Notes under the pieces: model-generated
The model's input: only the letters and a program-made list of their open reading frames with translations
Told to the model about the DNA's origin: nothing
Database searches by the model: none
Origin: RGIG3528 sp045598045
Lineage (GTDB): Bacteria; Bacillota; Clostridia; Lachnospirales; Lachnospiraceae
Assembly (NCBI GenBank): GCA_045598045.1
Contig: JAZLLG010000043.1
Location: forward strand, 1 to 64,000
Direction: 5' to 3'
DNA length: 64,000 nucleotides
Shown: piece after piece, positions 50,663 through 61,070 of the stretch
How the letters are laid out: every line of letters begins with the position of its first letter
Position numbering within the stretch: the first letter of the stretch is position 1
Program-made: the position numbers and the translations under genes

Positions 50663-52129
50663 TTATGCTTCTCCGACTTCTTTACAGATTCTCTCGTATT
50701 CATCCTCATCGAGCTTATATTTTTTCTTGTAAAGGAAATACGAAACCGTCATATGAAGTGCGGGAAGGATTGCCATGCAGAGCAGCAGTCCGAGTGTCTT
50801 TTCTCCCGTAACGGACGAAATAACATCCGTAATTCCGCTAAGTTTTTCAACGTCTCCGATTTCCCCACGTGAAGCCATGTTTTCAAAATCGGCAATCTTG
50901 TTTGTAAAATCGGTAACCCCAAGAATCAAATAAATGCCGGAAGTAATGAGTACGGTGAGTGCAGACGCCATCTTCGTGATGAACGGACGAAGCGAAGTAA
51001 TAATGCCCTCTTCACGAGCACCGTTTTTATATTCATTGTATTCCACCGTATTCATGATGGAGATCATCATGACAAGATAGAAACAATAGTTGCCGAAATT
51101 GCCGCACATAAATCCAAATGTAAGTGCATAGAACTTAATGTTCTCCGGAAGAGCTATTCCCGAGATGAGCATAACGGCGTACCCGACTGCCGAAATAACA
51201 AGCATGATACTCATAAGTTTCTTTCTGTTGATTTTTCTGGAAATCATCGGATAGAAAATCATGAGAAAAGCTGTCGCTGCCATGCCTATTGTGGTGAAAA
51301 GCGAATAAAGACCGCCGTCATAACCGAATTCAAAATAGATGTATGTTGAACCGAGACCGCCGTTAATTAGTCCGTTTCCAACTTCCTGAATGAGGAAAAT
51401 CACAGCCATCCAACGAAGCTGATCGTTGCCTGCAAACACCTTAATGATGTGCTTAATGCTGACCTTTTCCTTTGTGGCAGAATCGTTTGCAACCTTCTTT
51501 TCTTTTACGCCTATAAGCGTGAAAACACCGAAAATGGGAACAAGAACAGCAATCACAAGTGCCACCGCGCCATATGCCGTCTGCGCGTTACCACCGATTG
51601 CTTTATCTCCTGCGGTAAGCATGGGAATGAAAATGGAAGCTGCCGTACCACCGATGCCCGCAAAGAGTGTCGCACGGCTTGTAAGCTGATTTCTCATATC
51701 CGCATTGGAAGAAAGGGCCGGAATCATGCCCCAGTACGAAATATCACTCATAGTGTAAGTAATGGAAAAAGCTATATACATGCATCCGAAGAAGATGATA
51801 AAAGGCCATCCCTGAAGCTTGGAATTAAAAGTGAAAAATATTACAAAGCTTGTGGTAATGCAGCCTGCAAGAAACCACGGCTTAAATTTACCCCATCTTG
51901 TGCGCGTGCCTTCGATGATATTTCCCATGATAGGATCGTTCAAAGCATCAAACACCCTGGCAAAAACCATGATGCCGGTAACCGCTGCCAACTGTCCCGT
52001 AGTAAGATTCCTCGTGAACAGTATGAAAGTGAGCAGGAACCCAGTGATAAGCGAATAAACCATGTCTCGCCCTACCGTTCCCAAAGGGTAATAAATCAAA
52101 TTTTTCTTGTCCTGTTTTGTTTTCTCCAT
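50663..52129 (-). CDS. GPH-family sugar:cation symporter (MFS superfamily)
   Basis: The 488-residue transporter starts at ATG 52129 (MEKTKQDKKNLIYYPLGTVG), with GGAGAGG upstream. It has twelve predicted membrane helices and the GPH-type N-terminal blocks DALNDPIMGNIIEGTRTRWG and FKPWFLAG. Known relatives import melibiose, xylosides or glucuronides. It is followed by the E2/CAT-like and acyl-CoA synthetase genes, an unusual neighbourhood for a sugar carrier. Confidence 0.9.
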   Translation of the reverse strand: MEKTKQDKKNLIYYPLGTVGRDMVYSLITGFLLTFILFTRNLTTGQLAAVTGIMVFARVFDALNDPIMGNIIEGTRTRWGKFKPWFLAGCITTSFVIFFTFNSKLQGWPFIIFFGCMYIAFSITYTMSDISYWGMIPALSSNADMRNQLTSRATLFAGIGGTAASIFIPMLTAGDKAIGGNAQTAYGAVALVIAVLVPIFGVFTLIGVKEKKVANDSATKEKVSIKHIIKVFAGNDQLRWMAVIFLIQEVGNGLINGGLGSTYIYFEFGYDGGLYSLFTTIGMAATAFLMIFYPMISRKINRKKLMSIMLVISAVGYAVMLISGIALPENIKFYALTFGFMCGNFGNYCFYLVMMISIMNTVEYNEYKNGAREEGIITSLRPFITKMASALTVLITSGIYLILGVTDFTNKIADFENMASRGEIGDVEKLSGITDVISSVTGEKTLGLLLCMAILPALHMTVSYFLYKKKYKLDEDEYERICKEVGEA

Positions 52130-52148
52130 CTTACCTCTCCTCAACACA

Positions 52149-52892
52149 CTAACAATATTTATAAACCACAATATTATCTTTGCCCTTTTTTGACAAGCCC
52201 AACGTTTCACCTACAACAAACTTTCCAAAACCTCTGACGGAAAAGATATCCCCTTCCTTAAGGAGCTTGTCCGGGCGCTCCAAAAGCGCTCCGTTAAGCT
52301 GAACAAGCTGTTTTGAAAACAATGGTGCCACGTTTCCCCTGGCCAGTTTGCAAACATGGGCAATGATTGCGTCCGCACGCGGCGAGCTCACCTGAATCTG
52401 AAGCCTCTGTTTTTCGCTTTCAAAGCTCTCTTCCGGGAACACGGCCTTGCTGACACTCACCTGATTTCGTCCCACCGAAACCAGATTGTCTGTAAGATAG
52501 TCCGTAATACGTTCATGGCAGAACATATATGCGCACTTATCTTTTACAAGGATATCACCGAACACCCGTCTGTCGAGTCCGAGATTCATTACTGCCCCAA
52601 GAAAGTCACGATGAGTAACCGCCGTGGAAAACTTTTCGGAAACCGGTGATATTTTAACACATTCTATCGGGAAAGGCACGTCATATCCGAATTCTTCCGG
52701 ATTACCGAAACGAATCATTCTGCGCTCCGCAAGCTCATAGCCTCCGAAGAACTCTCCCGCATTCGAAACCTTTCTGAATTCACCCGCCTCCGCAACTGTA
52801 AGAAAATCGCTGAATTCGAATGTATTATTGTTATAAGACCTTTTTTCAAGGTCCTGTAATTTTTTAACGGTAAATAATATCTCGTCGTCCAT
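52149..52892 (-). CDS. YlmH-like S4-domain RNA-binding protein
   Basis: The 247-residue protein has the YlmH N-terminal fold (FSDFLTVAEAGEF, then PVSEKFSTAVTHRDFLGAVM) and a C-terminal S4 domain (about 175-240, VAPLFSKQLVQLNGALLERP). YlmH is linked to ribosome-associated quality control and cell division in Bacillus. Its usual ylm/div neighbours are absent; here the ATG overlaps the addA stop. Confidence 0.9.
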   Translation of the reverse strand: MDDEILFTVKKLQDLEKRSYNNNTFEFSDFLTVAEAGEFRKVSNAGEFFGGYELAERRMIRFGNPEEFGYDVPFPIECVKISPVSEKFSTAVTHRDFLGAVMNLGLDRRVFGDILVKDKCAYMFCHERITDYLTDNLVSVGRNQVSVSKAVFPEESFESEKQRLQIQVSSPRADAIIAHVCKLARGNVAPLFSKQLVQLNGALLERPDKLLKEGDIFSVRGFGKFVVGETLGLSKKGKDNIVVYKYC

Positions 52893-55800
52893 CAGTCAAG
52901 TACCACAACTTCATTTTTTGCCACGCTGTAAATTACTTTTTCTTTTACGGGCTTTCCACGAAGTTTGGAAAGAGCCCTCGCGTAAAGTTCCAATTGTACG
53001 CTGTACCTTTCCGTCAATTCCTTTACAGCATCAGCATACACCTTGTCGGTCTTATAGTCTATAAGTACAAGGTCATCTCCCTCATCGATATATGCATCAA
53101 TGATACCTTGAAGCATAACCGTTTCGGTAGCGGTTTTCACATGGGCAAATTCGCGGAATTCCTCATTTGAGAGACCATATACAAAGGGTTGCTCGCGATA
53201 GAGCTTACCCTCCTTAAAGGCGCAGATCATCCTTTGTCCTATACTGCTCATACAAAATGCAGTAAGTTTTTTCAAGCTGACCGTTTCCTGAATATCCTTC
53301 GGAAGATATCCCTCCGAAATGAGTGCCTGCAACTCTGATGCCAGAGACTCCGCACAGACCGTCCTGTTTGAATAATCCCCCGTATATCTGATTTTTTCAA
53401 GCACCTCATGGTATAAAGTTCCACGTTCCGCACCGGATATTCCTTTTTTGGCAAGAACACCGCTTACCTCAGCCTCTGCGGTTTCAGTCACTCCGTCCTC
53501 GGCTTTTGTGAGTGTTTCAACTTCCACCGCTTTTTCTTCTTCCATATCATGAATGGCAATCATTTTTAGCTCGGAAACAGAAACCTTGACAGGAGCCTTT
53601 GCCTGTTCGGAATATGGATAAACGAACTCCTTACGGGCATTGATTTCATCAACTATGTCGGGATCTTCAAGAATGCTGCCGCACGGCTCAGTTCCGGGCA
53701 AATCATATTCCGTGTCTCCTTCCAACTGCGTGTGCGCACTTGTTTCGTCAAAATGTATCAACGACACCTTGAACGTTGCTTCAAAGGTTTCCGTTCCGCA
53801 TTTTCTACTAAGGCGCGTTTCCGCACTGCCGTTTTCAAACGCCGCAAACTCCTTTTCTCCAAGCCCGGAAAACACAACGGGAGCAACAAGATCCATATAT
53901 GTTCCGGCTTTATCAAGATATGAGTAGGTTACAGAACCGTCCACAAGAGCATTCTGCCACTGCATTGCTTTTTCGCACGGCTTGTCAACGCTTCCCACCA
54001 TGAACAGTTTTTCCTTTGCTCTTGTAAGTGCAACGTAAAGCACACGCACTTCTTCAGCCATATCCGAATGTTTCTTCCGGTTTTGCAAAAATGACTGTTT
54101 CAAAGTCTTTTGTTTCGTACGTTTTTGAACATCAATATAATTCGAACCAATACCAAAATCCTGATCGAAAATCAGTTTTCGCTTCGAATCGCTTTTATTG
54201 AACTTACCACCCATCCTGCACACAAAAACAACGGGAAATTCCAGGCCCTTGCTTTTATGGATTGTCATTATGCGGACGCAACCTTCCGTCGTTCCGGAAG
54301 TTGCCTCGCCGAAGTCCTTTTCACCTTCCATAAGCCTGTCCACATACCGCAGAAAATCATGTACCCCGGTGAAGGTACTGTTTTCATAGGTTTTTGCTAT
54401 GCTGACCAGCTGGTCCAGGTTACCGCTTCTCCTGTCTCCCTGAGGCTGTATGGACACGATGTCCTTGTACCCACCGGCTTCGTAAAGGCGCTCAAGCACT
54501 TCATGTACGGTCATGTATTCGCTTTCGCCTATAAGCCTGTCATACAGTTCGAAGAAACGCTCCAGCTTTTTATTTCCGTCTGCCGAAGCAAGTCTTGCGC
54601 AGTCATAAAGCGCTTTCCCGGACTTGTCTCCATACCTCACGACAAGCTCAGCCACTTCTTCCGCATTCATCGAAACAAAAGGCGAATACAGAACCGCCGC
54701 GAATGCAATGTCCTGATAAGGATTATCAAGAATGCGCAGGAAGGAAAGTGTTTTCCGTACCTCCGTGGAATCAAAGAAGCCCGTTCCCGTTTCCGCGGCC
54801 GAAGGAATGTGAAGCTTTGTGAAAACCCTTGTAAACACCTCCGAAATTTCCCTTGCAGACCTGATTAACACTGCAAAATCATTATATGTAACGTTTCTTG
54901 TTTTCTTTTTACCGTTTTCGTCTTCACCATCCGCAACCTGAAAATGATTGGCGACCATGTCCTTTATTTTCAAGGCTGTGCAAAGTGCTTCTCTTTCGAT
55001 TGCTGTTGTTTTTGCGGCAGAAAGCTTTTCATCCTTGCTCGAATCAATTCTCTCATAAAGGTCATAGACCCTGCTTATGTTTTCAACCTCTTCCTCCGAT
55101 GCCTGTGAATCGATAAGCATTAGTTCCGTCGAATATTCGTCCGAGTCCTCGGTGTATGCTCCCGAGCCGAAATGAAGTGCCGCCTTCTCGTCATATTCGA
55201 TTTCGGAAATGTCTTCATGCATAATTCCCGACATGATGACATTTACGGAATCAAGCACGCATTTTCTGCTTCGGAAGTTTTTCGAAAGGTCGATTTTTCT
55301 GTGAAGACCTGTTTCTTCAAACTCATGATATTTACGGTTAAAAAGCTCCGGGCGGGCCTTTCTGAAGCCATAGATACTCTGCTTGACGTCTCCGACCATA
55401 AACAGGTTCGGGATATCTCCAAACTCTCCGGAAACCGCTTTGAGAGTGTACTCCTGCAAAAAGCTGGAATCCTGATACTCATCAATCATTATTTCATCAT
55501 AACGGCCTGCAAGGGAGCGTGCCGTATCCGTGGGAACCTCCTCTCCGTCCTCATTCCGGGTACAAAGAATTCGATGAGCAAAATGAGCCACATCCGAAAA
55601 ACCGTAAGCGTTTCTGTCAGCTTTTTCGGCATCAAATCGTTTACTGAACTCGCGGGTAAGTCTTATAAGTTCCAGCATGGCGGGAGCCGTCTTTTTGTAA
55701 ACAGCTTCCGTTTCCGAAAGAGGGCATGAAAAATAATCGGTTTTAAGAGTTTTTAAACAGTCTTTGTAGCTTTCGCGAACAGCTTTTACAACATTTGTAA

Positions 55801-56695
55801 GCGTTTCTGAGTAGAGTCCTTCTTCAAACTGTTTGGAAGTGGGACCCTTCATCATCGGGAAGTTCATTTTGTCGCGCATACTCTCATACAAAGAATCGAA
55901 ATTCTGCGCGTTAAGAAGTTCCTCCAACATCTCTCTGTCGGCATTCAATGCTTTCAGGCACGGCTCCGGCCCTTTTGCGGACTTGTTTCCCGCAATGTTA
56001 ACCGCTCTCAGGCACATGCTCATGCAGTCTGAAATCACTCTCTCAGCCTCACGAAAAACATAATCCGGCAGGCTGCTTTCTTCAACACTTCTCGAGTAAT
56101 CCTCTTCAGCTCTGTTAAGCCATTCGTCCGGACGCGGATCACTGTCGGCATACCTGTAAAGACTTAAAATAAGTTCCTTAACACCCGCATCATCTTTATG
56201 AGACGTGTAAGAAGAAAGAAGATGCCTGAATTCGTCCGAATCCCTTTCATATTCCTCATCCAGATATTCGGTAAGCACATCCTCCGCCAGAAGCTGAAGC
56301 ACGCTTTCATCTTCGATTCTGAACCCCGGATCGATCATAAGGGAATGATAATTTTCTTTCACAACCGACATACAAAAACTGTCTATCGTGGAAATCTGCG
56401 CTGTCGGCAGCATCGCAAGCTGCTTTCGAAGGTTTTCGTCAAGAGGGTTCTCCTCCACAGCCTTATCAAGCGCTTTTCCGATACGTTCTCTCATTTCTGC
56501 CGCAGCAGCCTTTGTGAATGTAACGATAAGCATTCTGTCCAGATTAACAGGCTTATCTTTATTGGTCAGTTTTTCAATGATTCTTTTAACGAGAACTGCA
56601 GTTTTTCCCGAACCGGCCGCCGCTGCCACCAAAAGAGAGCAGTCTCTTGCATCAACTACGGCTTTTTGTTCCTCGGTAAGCTTAAGCTCAGCCAT
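52892..56695 (-). CDS. addA: ATP-dependent helicase/nuclease subunit A
   Basis: The 1267-residue subunit of the AddAB double-strand-break resection enzyme has Walker A AAAGSGKTAVLV (AGSGKT at 27-32), MIDEYQDSS, VGDVKQSIYGFRKARP, TIHKSKGLEFPVVFV, and the C-terminal RecB-type nuclease with GIIDAYIDEGDDLVLIDYKT. All key motifs are intact. It overlaps addB by 8 bases. Confidence 0.97.
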   Translation of the reverse strand: MAELKLTEEQKAVVDARDCSLLVAAAAGSGKTAVLVKRIIEKLTNKDKPVNLDRMLIVTFTKAAAAEMRERIGKALDKAVEENPLDENLRKQLAMLPTAQISTIDSFCMSVVKENYHSLMIDPGFRIEDESVLQLLAEDVLTEYLDEEYERDSDEFRHLLSSYTSHKDDAGVKELILSLYRYADSDPRPDEWLNRAEEDYSRSVEESSLPDYVFREAERVISDCMSMCLRAVNIAGNKSAKGPEPCLKALNADREMLEELLNAQNFDSLYESMRDKMNFPMMKGPTSKQFEEGLYSETLTNVVKAVRESYKDCLKTLKTDYFSCPLSETEAVYKKTAPAMLELIRLTREFSKRFDAEKADRNAYGFSDVAHFAHRILCTRNEDGEEVPTDTARSLAGRYDEIMIDEYQDSSFLQEYTLKAVSGEFGDIPNLFMVGDVKQSIYGFRKARPELFNRKYHEFEETGLHRKIDLSKNFRSRKCVLDSVNVIMSGIMHEDISEIEYDEKAALHFGSGAYTEDSDEYSTELMLIDSQASEEEVENISRVYDLYERIDSSKDEKLSAAKTTAIEREALCTALKIKDMVANHFQVADGEDENGKKKTRNVTYNDFAVLIRSAREISEVFTRVFTKLHIPSAAETGTGFFDSTEVRKTLSFLRILDNPYQDIAFAAVLYSPFVSMNAEEVAELVVRYGDKSGKALYDCARLASADGNKKLERFFELYDRLIGESEYMTVHEVLERLYEAGGYKDIVSIQPQGDRRSGNLDQLVSIAKTYENSTFTGVHDFLRYVDRLMEGEKDFGEATSGTTEGCVRIMTIHKSKGLEFPVVFVCRMGGKFNKSDSKRKLIFDQDFGIGSNYIDVQKRTKQKTLKQSFLQNRKKHSDMAEEVRVLYVALTRAKEKLFMVGSVDKPCEKAMQWQNALVDGSVTYSYLDKAGTYMDLVAPVVFSGLGEKEFAAFENGSAETRLSRKCGTETFEATFKVSLIHFDETSAHTQLEGDTEYDLPGTEPCGSILEDPDIVDEINARKEFVYPYSEQAKAPVKVSVSELKMIAIHDMEEEKAVEVETLTKAEDGVTETAEAEVSGVLAKKGISGAERGTLYHEVLEKIRYTGDYSNRTVCAESLASELQALISEGYLPKDIQETVSLKKLTAFCMSSIGQRMICAFKEGKLYREQPFVYGLSNEEFREFAHVKTATETVMLQGIIDAYIDEGDDLVLIDYKTDKVYADAVKELTERYSVQLELYARALSKLRGKPVKEKVIYSVAKNEVVVLD

Positions 56696-59600
56696 TCTGC
56701 TTCTCCTTTCCGCCCGGTTCGATTCCCTTCAGCTTTTTCTTTATGTCTTCGTCTTTATAATTTTTGAGGAAACGTGAACGATACCCGTTCTTCGGATCGA
56801 AGCCGCAAACATCCTTGAAATCGCAGAATCTGCAACCGGACATACCGTCCTTATCGTATGCAGGGGTTACTGCAACATTTCCCGACTTGATTTCCCTTGC
56901 TTCCTTCTTCATTTTTTCAGAAGCCATTGTGAGAATAAGATTAAAATCTTCATCATCCGCCACGCGTGAATACTGGTCAAACCCTCCATCCGCCTTTGTC
57001 CCGACAGGGATACGCTCTGATTTGACTTTATCTCTCAATGTACCTGCTTCGTCTATAAATGCATGGTCCAGGCACTTGATTATTTCGAAGTCCGAATTAA
57101 CAAGCCCCTTTGTCTTAAACTCCTTTGCAATTTCCGAAGCAATCGTTTCTTTTGCTTTTTCCTCATCAATCCCGAACTCCGGTGCTTCAACAACCGGGTC
57201 CTGGAAATGATTGTAAAGCATTGCTCCGGGGCGCACGTTACCAAGCTCTTCTATGGAAAGAGCCTGCTGCATATATACCGGCAGTTGCAAAGACTGCCCG
57301 TAATAAAGCTTTTGTATATCAAAATCATGCTCGCTTGATTTGTAGTCAATAACCTTTACGGACTCAGCTCCTTCTTTTCTGCACACATCAATGCGGTCTA
57401 TCTTGCCGGTGAGAGTAAACAGCTCATTCTGAACCGTAAATTTGCGTTCAAATTCATAAGGCTCGAAGTCGCTGCCCGCAAGCTGTTTTGTAAGTGCCTC
57501 AACAGAAGCCTTCAAGAGCTGTTCCACGCGTTCGGAAATGTATTTATTTTTGCCGGAAGCCTCGAAAATGCCGTTATTGTATTCGGAAACCGCAGCCTCC
57601 GCACAAGCGGAAATAAGCTCACCCTGTTCTTCGGGGCTGACCGAAGCCCAGCTCACTCCGCGGTTTCGAAGTTCCTTACCGTAATTTTCCAGTGCCTCAT
57701 GACATACGTTACCAAAGTCATCCGCTTCCAGCGTGAATTCCTCACGCTTATTAAGCTTCAAGCCATACGTCAGGAAAAACCGGAAAGGACAGTTGGCATA
57801 AGTTTCCAGTTTTGAAATACTTCCGTACAATCTGTCGCCGTACAAAGCATCGGCAGTTTCTTTCGTTAATCTTTCATTGACGGTCGGCGAAAGCAAATCC
57901 GCTTTTGTTGCTTTCTCGCGTTCTTCACGAAGCTTTTCACTATGACCGAAATCATTTTCGAGTACCCTTACTGCCTTTGGAAGTTCATCAAACGTCTGAA
58001 TGTTAAGGTTATCAAAGAGATTGGCTATTCTTGTCACAACCTGAGACGCCTTGCATGCTTCGCCGCTTTCGTCCGACATACAATAAGATACATACAGCCT
58101 GTCGGAAGGCTTTGAAAGAGCAAGATAAATGTAAAACCTGTCACGGCCCACTTTGCGAAGCATTCCTGGCGAAAGCTCCAGACCTCTTTCCGAAAGGGTA
58201 TCCTTGTCATACTCGGAAAGAATGCCTTTCGAAGATGATGCTTTCGGAAGCTTTCCGTCGTTTGCCCCAAGCAGGAATAACGCTCTTATATCTTTAAGAC
58301 GGGTTCTTTCTATATCGCCGATGACAATCTGCTCCGACCCTTCAGGCACAAGTCCTACTCTCGCTTCCGCAAGGCCCGCCTCGAGTACATCCCGGTACTC
58401 TTTCACGGTCATCTCTTCTTCGCCAAGATAGTCGCACAACTGATTGAATATATCCTCAACAGCTTCATAAACCTTTGAATATTCCTTTGCACGAAGCATG
58501 TCTCCCTTTGCTTTGAGGAAATCAGCTCTTTCCGAAAGCTTTTCTTCAAGCCCGATACCTTTGAAGAATGTGCGCACACGCTCGGTTATTTTATTTACTT
58601 CCGTGCTCTTTATTCCAAAAAGAGGATTCAGCGATTTCATAAGCTTTGCTCTGACCGGCTCTGCCTTCTCCGCCGTAAGCACACGATTGTTACTTACAAA
58701 ATCCCTCTCGAACTTTCTGTTAAATCTGCTTCCCTTAATTCCGAGGGCAAGGCAATAATTCTCCAGCTCGTATGCTTCCGAACGTTCGATACCCGACAGA
58801 CTGTTTTTCGCAAAAGAAATAAGCAGCTCGGTATCCGGCCCTTTGTCCATAAGCTTAAGCATGGTTGAAATAAGTCCCGAGCACTCATTTTCTCCAAGGC
58901 TTTTCTTTCGGTCTATGAAATATTGAACGTGAATCTTGTCCAGCTCACGGCTCACAAGTTCCCCGTACGCATCCATATCACTGACAACAACCGCAATGTC
59001 CTTGTAGCGGAAATTCTCACAACGGATGAGCCTTTCTATTTCGGAAGCTGCATAACGTGCTTCGGCCTTCGGATCCGCCGCATTGTAGAGCATAATCCTG
59101 CCGTCTGCATCAGAACGGCCTCTTCCCTGTCTGAAAAGCCCTTTTTCCAAAGTTTTCAGCGCAGCGGGTCGATACGGATTGTCATATTTCAGCACAATAT
59201 CATCCGCGAGCTCACAGCCTGCCGATACTGCCAGTTCCTTGACTTTTTTAACGGAAAGCTGGCTCATCCGAAACAAATCAAAATCCTTAAGCTCCCTTCC
59301 CGACGCAGCGGTTTCATCTGCCGTGAACGATATGTAAACATCGTTACACTGTTTCATAAAACATCTGAGAAGCTCATACTGTGAAGGCGTAAACCCGGTA
59401 AACCCATCAAGAATAACTACGGAGTTGTTCAGCACTCCCGAACGTTTTGCAACCTCTGCAAATGCGTCATAAAGGCCTTCCGACGTATGCAGACCGTTTC
59501 CGAGTCTTGAAATGAAGCCGGAATAAACGGTTATCGTATCCTGAAGTTTATTTTTCAGAATGACGTCATCTGTTTCCTTTTCAAGATTTTCAAGTTTCTC

Positions 59601-60008
59601 CACGGACACACTGTACTGCATAAGTTCGGACACCAATGCCTTCGCTTCCGCAACAAAGCCCGCTCTGCGTGCATTTCTCCCAAACATGACAAGCTCATCC
59701 TTTTTGTCGGAAAGAACCTTTTTGATAATCATGCTTTTACCGATTTCGGAAAGAAATTCGCACTTTTCCCCATGAAGAGTCCCAAAAGCCATATCCGCCA
59801 GACGTGCAAGGCTGGTGACATCAATGTTGATTATTCCTCCTGCAGGATGTTTCGAAACAAGGTCATATTGAGTCTTAATGGAAAACTGCTCAGGCACAAT
59901 AAAATAATACGTAGTGGCAGGGTTGTCCCCTGCCATACGTATCACTTCGTCATAAAGAAAGGTTGTTTTTCCGCTGCCTGCGGTACCAAGAACAAGATGT
60001 AAAGCCAA
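56688..60008 (-). CDS. addB: ATP-dependent helicase/nuclease subunit B
   Basis: The 1106-residue AddAB subunit starts with Walker A GTAGSGKT (8-15). The C-terminal nuclease domain has KIDRIDVCRK and VKVIDYKSSEHD. It is framed by Fe-S cluster Cys: one in YANCPFRFFLTYG and three in GCRFCDFKDVCGF. It recognises Chi-like sites together with AddA. It lies 22 bases after the C39-type gene. Confidence 0.97.
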   Translation of the reverse strand: MALHLVLGTAGSGKTTFLYDEVIRMAGDNPATTYYFIVPEQFSIKTQYDLVSKHPAGGIINIDVTSLARLADMAFGTLHGEKCEFLSEIGKSMIIKKVLSDKKDELVMFGRNARRAGFVAEAKALVSELMQYSVSVEKLENLEKETDDVILKNKLQDTITVYSGFISRLGNGLHTSEGLYDAFAEVAKRSGVLNNSVVILDGFTGFTPSQYELLRCFMKQCNDVYISFTADETAASGRELKDFDLFRMSQLSVKKVKELAVSAGCELADDIVLKYDNPYRPAALKTLEKGLFRQGRGRSDADGRIMLYNAADPKAEARYAASEIERLIRCENFRYKDIAVVVSDMDAYGELVSRELDKIHVQYFIDRKKSLGENECSGLISTMLKLMDKGPDTELLISFAKNSLSGIERSEAYELENYCLALGIKGSRFNRKFERDFVSNNRVLTAEKAEPVRAKLMKSLNPLFGIKSTEVNKITERVRTFFKGIGLEEKLSERADFLKAKGDMLRAKEYSKVYEAVEDIFNQLCDYLGEEEMTVKEYRDVLEAGLAEARVGLVPEGSEQIVIGDIERTRLKDIRALFLLGANDGKLPKASSSKGILSEYDKDTLSERGLELSPGMLRKVGRDRFYIYLALSKPSDRLYVSYCMSDESGEACKASQVVTRIANLFDNLNIQTFDELPKAVRVLENDFGHSEKLREEREKATKADLLSPTVNERLTKETADALYGDRLYGSISKLETYANCPFRFFLTYGLKLNKREEFTLEADDFGNVCHEALENYGKELRNRGVSWASVSPEEQGELISACAEAAVSEYNNGIFEASGKNKYISERVEQLLKASVEALTKQLAGSDFEPYEFERKFTVQNELFTLTGKIDRIDVCRKEGAESVKVIDYKSSEHDFDIQKLYYGQSLQLPVYMQQALSIEELGNVRPGAMLYNHFQDPVVEAPEFGIDEEKAKETIASEIAKEFKTKGLVNSDFEIIKCLDHAFIDEAGTLRDKVKSERIPVGTKADGGFDQYSRVADDEDFNLILTMASEKMKKEAREIKSGNVAVTPAYDKDGMSGCRFCDFKDVCGFDPKNGYRSRFLKNYKDEDIKKKLKGIEPGGKEKQNG

Positions 60009-60030
60009 AGCCGTTCCTCCGTTACGAATG

Positions 60031-61062
60031 CTATTTTACTACAACAGCCATTCTGTAGAAATCATTATATATATCTTCGATGGTCGCCCTTTTTATCTTA
60101 AGAACACCCTTGAGGGAATCGTAGATGATAATGCTGTCGTCGGTTTCATCATAGCCTGACATAACAACGCAATGCATGTTTTTGATTTTCTTCCACGTTT
60201 TTCCGTCGTACTCACATGTAACGTCACGGAGTTCCACAGGGATATAGTCTCTTGTGGCAAAAAGGATTACAGGAACATCGTGATAAATATAATTCCTTAT
60301 AAGGTCAAAAAACTCCCCCCCGGAAACGTCATATGCCTTAAGAGTGCTTCCCCTGTCCGCAAGGAATTCGTTAGCGGTGTCGGTAAGTCCCGGCGCGTAA
60401 ATCATTCCGCCTTCGACTCCGTAAGGGTTCCCATCAAAACTCGTCACAAAATTATCGCCATATATAAGATACTTGTCGGCGATGTCCGTTTTGCCAAGAT
60501 TAAAGCCGTAATAATTCAGAACCATCGTCAAAGCCACACTTTCACAGCCATGCGGAAGGTCAGGATTTTGATAAATAAGTCCAAGTTCCATGCCTGTAAC
60601 CTGGTCCTTTTTGTAATAGGTGGAAAGGTTCGGGAAAAGTTCCGAAATAGGTATGAAGCCCTGACTGCCTGCTTCCGTCGGCATGGGTGACGGAGTAGGC
60701 TCCGGTGTATGCTCCGGAGTCGGTACGGGTGTTTCCTCCGGCTCATTCGTCACTTCAGGCTCAACAGCAGGTATCGGAACATCCGGCGTTTCCGTTACAA
60801 GCGGTGCCGGCGTCGGTGTTTCCGTCGGAATAAGCTCATCATCCGGCTCAATCCCGCCGTAGGGAGTAGGCGTAACTTCACGTCCGGTAATCTTTGTCGG
60901 CTCCGGAGTCGGCTCGTAGCCCTGTTCCTTAGTCATATCGATAACCGAATCTGCAATGAATCCGACGATTAAAATAAGAACCAAAACCAGGGATAGAATT
61001 ACTATCCACAAAAGCTTGGTCCTTATGACGTTTCTGTTATTGTATTCTTCGTCGTACCCCAT
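60031..61062 (-). CDS. Membrane-anchored C39-family peptidase with Thr/Pro/Glu-rich linker
   Basis: The 343-residue protein has a membrane segment (about 16-38) and a long linker (about 50-130) full of TPTP and TPEPTPEP units. A papain-like domain (about 140-343) has the catalytic Cys173 in LPHGCESVALTMVLNYYG, His297 in MHCVVMSGYD and Asp315 in IIIYDSLKGV. The linker design is the same as in the CapA proteins of the truA-rplM block, suggesting a shared surface. Target unknown. It lies between asnB and addB. Confidence 0.85.
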   Translation of the reverse strand: MGYDEEYNNRNVIRTKLLWIVILSLVLVLILIVGFIADSVIDMTKEQGYEPTPEPTKITGREVTPTPYGGIEPDDELIPTETPTPAPLVTETPDVPIPAVEPEVTNEPEETPVPTPEHTPEPTPSPMPTEAGSQGFIPISELFPNLSTYYKKDQVTGMELGLIYQNPDLPHGCESVALTMVLNYYGFNLGKTDIADKYLIYGDNFVTSFDGNPYGVEGGMIYAPGLTDTANEFLADRGSTLKAYDVSGGEFFDLIRNYIYHDVPVILFATRDYIPVELRDVTCEYDGKTWKKIKNMHCVVMSGYDETDDSIIIYDSLKGVLKIKRATIEDIYNDFYRMAVVVK

Positions 61063-61070
61063 CTAAACCT